Below are positions 63,631-64,000 of a DNA stretch of 64,000 nucleotides, piece after piece. The notes under the pieces are model-generated. The model was given only the letters and a program-made list of their open reading frames with translations, ran no database searches and was not told where the DNA came from. A program made the position numbers and the translations under genes. Each line of letters begins with the position of its first letter. Position 1 is the first letter of the stretch. Location: positions 1,612,001-1,676,000 of the forward strand of contig NZ_CP139575.1 in the NCBI RefSeq assembly GCF_034298135.1, written 5' to 3'. Source of the stretch: Lactobacillus acidophilus (GTDB taxonomy: Bacteria > Bacillota > Bacilli > Lactobacillales > Lactobacillaceae).

Positions 63631-64000
63631 TTATAAAACTTTGGATAAAAAGTCTTTTGCTCTATCACTTTTTGGATGTTCAAAAATTTGTTCAGGTGTG
63701 CCTTTTTCTTGTAAATAGCCATCTGCCATAAACCAAACTTCATCGGCTACTTCTCTAGCAAACCCCATTTCATGGGTCACAATAACCATTGTCATTCCAG
63801 AATTAGCCAAATCTTGCATAGTTTTCAAAACTTCGCCTACCATTTCAGGATCAAGAGCACTCGTTGGTTCATCAAAAAGCATTACTTCTGGATCCATTGC
63901 TAAAGCTCTAGCAATAGCTACACGTTGTTGTTGCCCCCCTGACAAACTACTTGGAAATTGTTTAGCTCGATCAACTAATCCTACCTTTTCAAGTAATGCC
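63631..64000 (-). CDS. Amino-acid ABC transporter ATP-binding protein (GlnQ-like), 5' end outside the window
   Basis: Only the C-terminal about 122 residues are in view. Signature [16 protein letters not shown], Walker [21 protein letters not shown], switch [22 protein letters not shown] and the polar-amino-acid-type end [20 protein letters not shown]. The frame continues past base 64000 ([18 protein letters not shown]), so an internal TTG start would be false. Belongs to a glutamine/cystine-type importer. Confidence 0.93.
   Translation of the reverse strand, partial: ALLEKVGLVDRAKQFPSSLSGGQQQRVAIARALAMDPEVMLFDEPTSALDPEMVGEVLKTMQDLANSGMTMVIVTHEMGFAREVADEVWFMADGYLQEKGTPEQIFEHPKSDRAKDFLSKVL

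Noticed and set aside
63631..63945. Treating the ABC ATPase as a 104-residue protein from an internal TTG
   Set aside because: The frame continues with conserved ABC sequence to the window edge, so it is a partial gene.

Overview
The window is low-GC DNA from a Lactobacillus of the L. acidophilus group, very probably L. acidophilus itself. The basis is a pair of opposed S-layer genes whose products have 444 and 456 residues, matching my memory of SlpA and SlpB in size, signal peptide and C-terminal cell-wall domain. The AcmB-like autolysin beside slpB fits as well. These identifications are by recognition of the sequence, not by a search.

Layout. 1-5.9 kb: an OppA-type peptide-binding lipoprotein (cut by the window edge), an HD hydrolase coupled to a PepC-family peptidase, a tRNA-Thr, a small secreted protein, and tyrS behind a Tyr T-box. 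5.9-14.4 kb: envelope and housekeeping genes (secreted fibronectin-like protein, LCP protein, plsY, a large LtaS-like phosphoglycerol transferase, a short mutarotase-like protein, pcp, gpmA). 14.5-19.1 kb: two lipoproteins, a Gfo/Idh/MocA oxidoreductase and a CPA2 antiporter. 19.2-28.2 kb: the S-layer locus, with amidase and AcmB-like glucosaminidase carrying S-layer attachment domains, slpB (+), an exosortase G-like cassette (XrtG-like protein, glycosyltransferase, 6-pyruvoyl-tetrahydropterin-synthase-like protein) and slpA (-) with the only clear S-layer promoter. 28.2-31.8 kb: a Ser/Asp-rich secreted protein, an unknown acidic protein, a candidate small RNA and a frameshifted kup. 31.9-46.2 kb: pepO, an MFS transporter, a DUF438/hemerythrin/PAS protein with its MIP18-like partner, nrdDG with two NrdR boxes, a D-aspartate ligase plus asparagine-synthase-like amidase (peptidoglycan crossbridge), a phosphoesterase and tag. 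46.2-50.4 kb: a phnDCEE-type ABC transporter behind a short leader gene, and a universal stress protein. 50.5-64 kb: protein phosphatase, lone PTS EIIA, nucleoside deoxyribosyltransferase, a cre-linked candidate noncoding RNA, nagA, a GH31 glycosidase, a YibE/F-esterase operon, a MerR-like DNA-binding protein, ddl, a CAP-domain secreted protein and the end of an amino-acid ABC ATPase.

Most unusual region: 21.7-27.8 kb. Two nested inverted-repeat pairs frame it. The outer pair (about 275 bp: S-layer 5'UTR plus signal peptide) would exchange slpA and slpB behind one promoter. The inner pair (418 bp: attachment domain) encloses only the exosortase-like cassette. In that cassette the signal peptide of the XrtG-like protein is one base out of frame at an A6 run, a residue I expect to be the third catalytic residue (His) is Asn, and the pterin-synthase-like protein lacks the metal-binding histidines. 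A second single-base frameshift lies in kup. The window may thus hold a decaying, or phase-variable, exosortase/glycosyltransferase system carried inside an S-layer switch.
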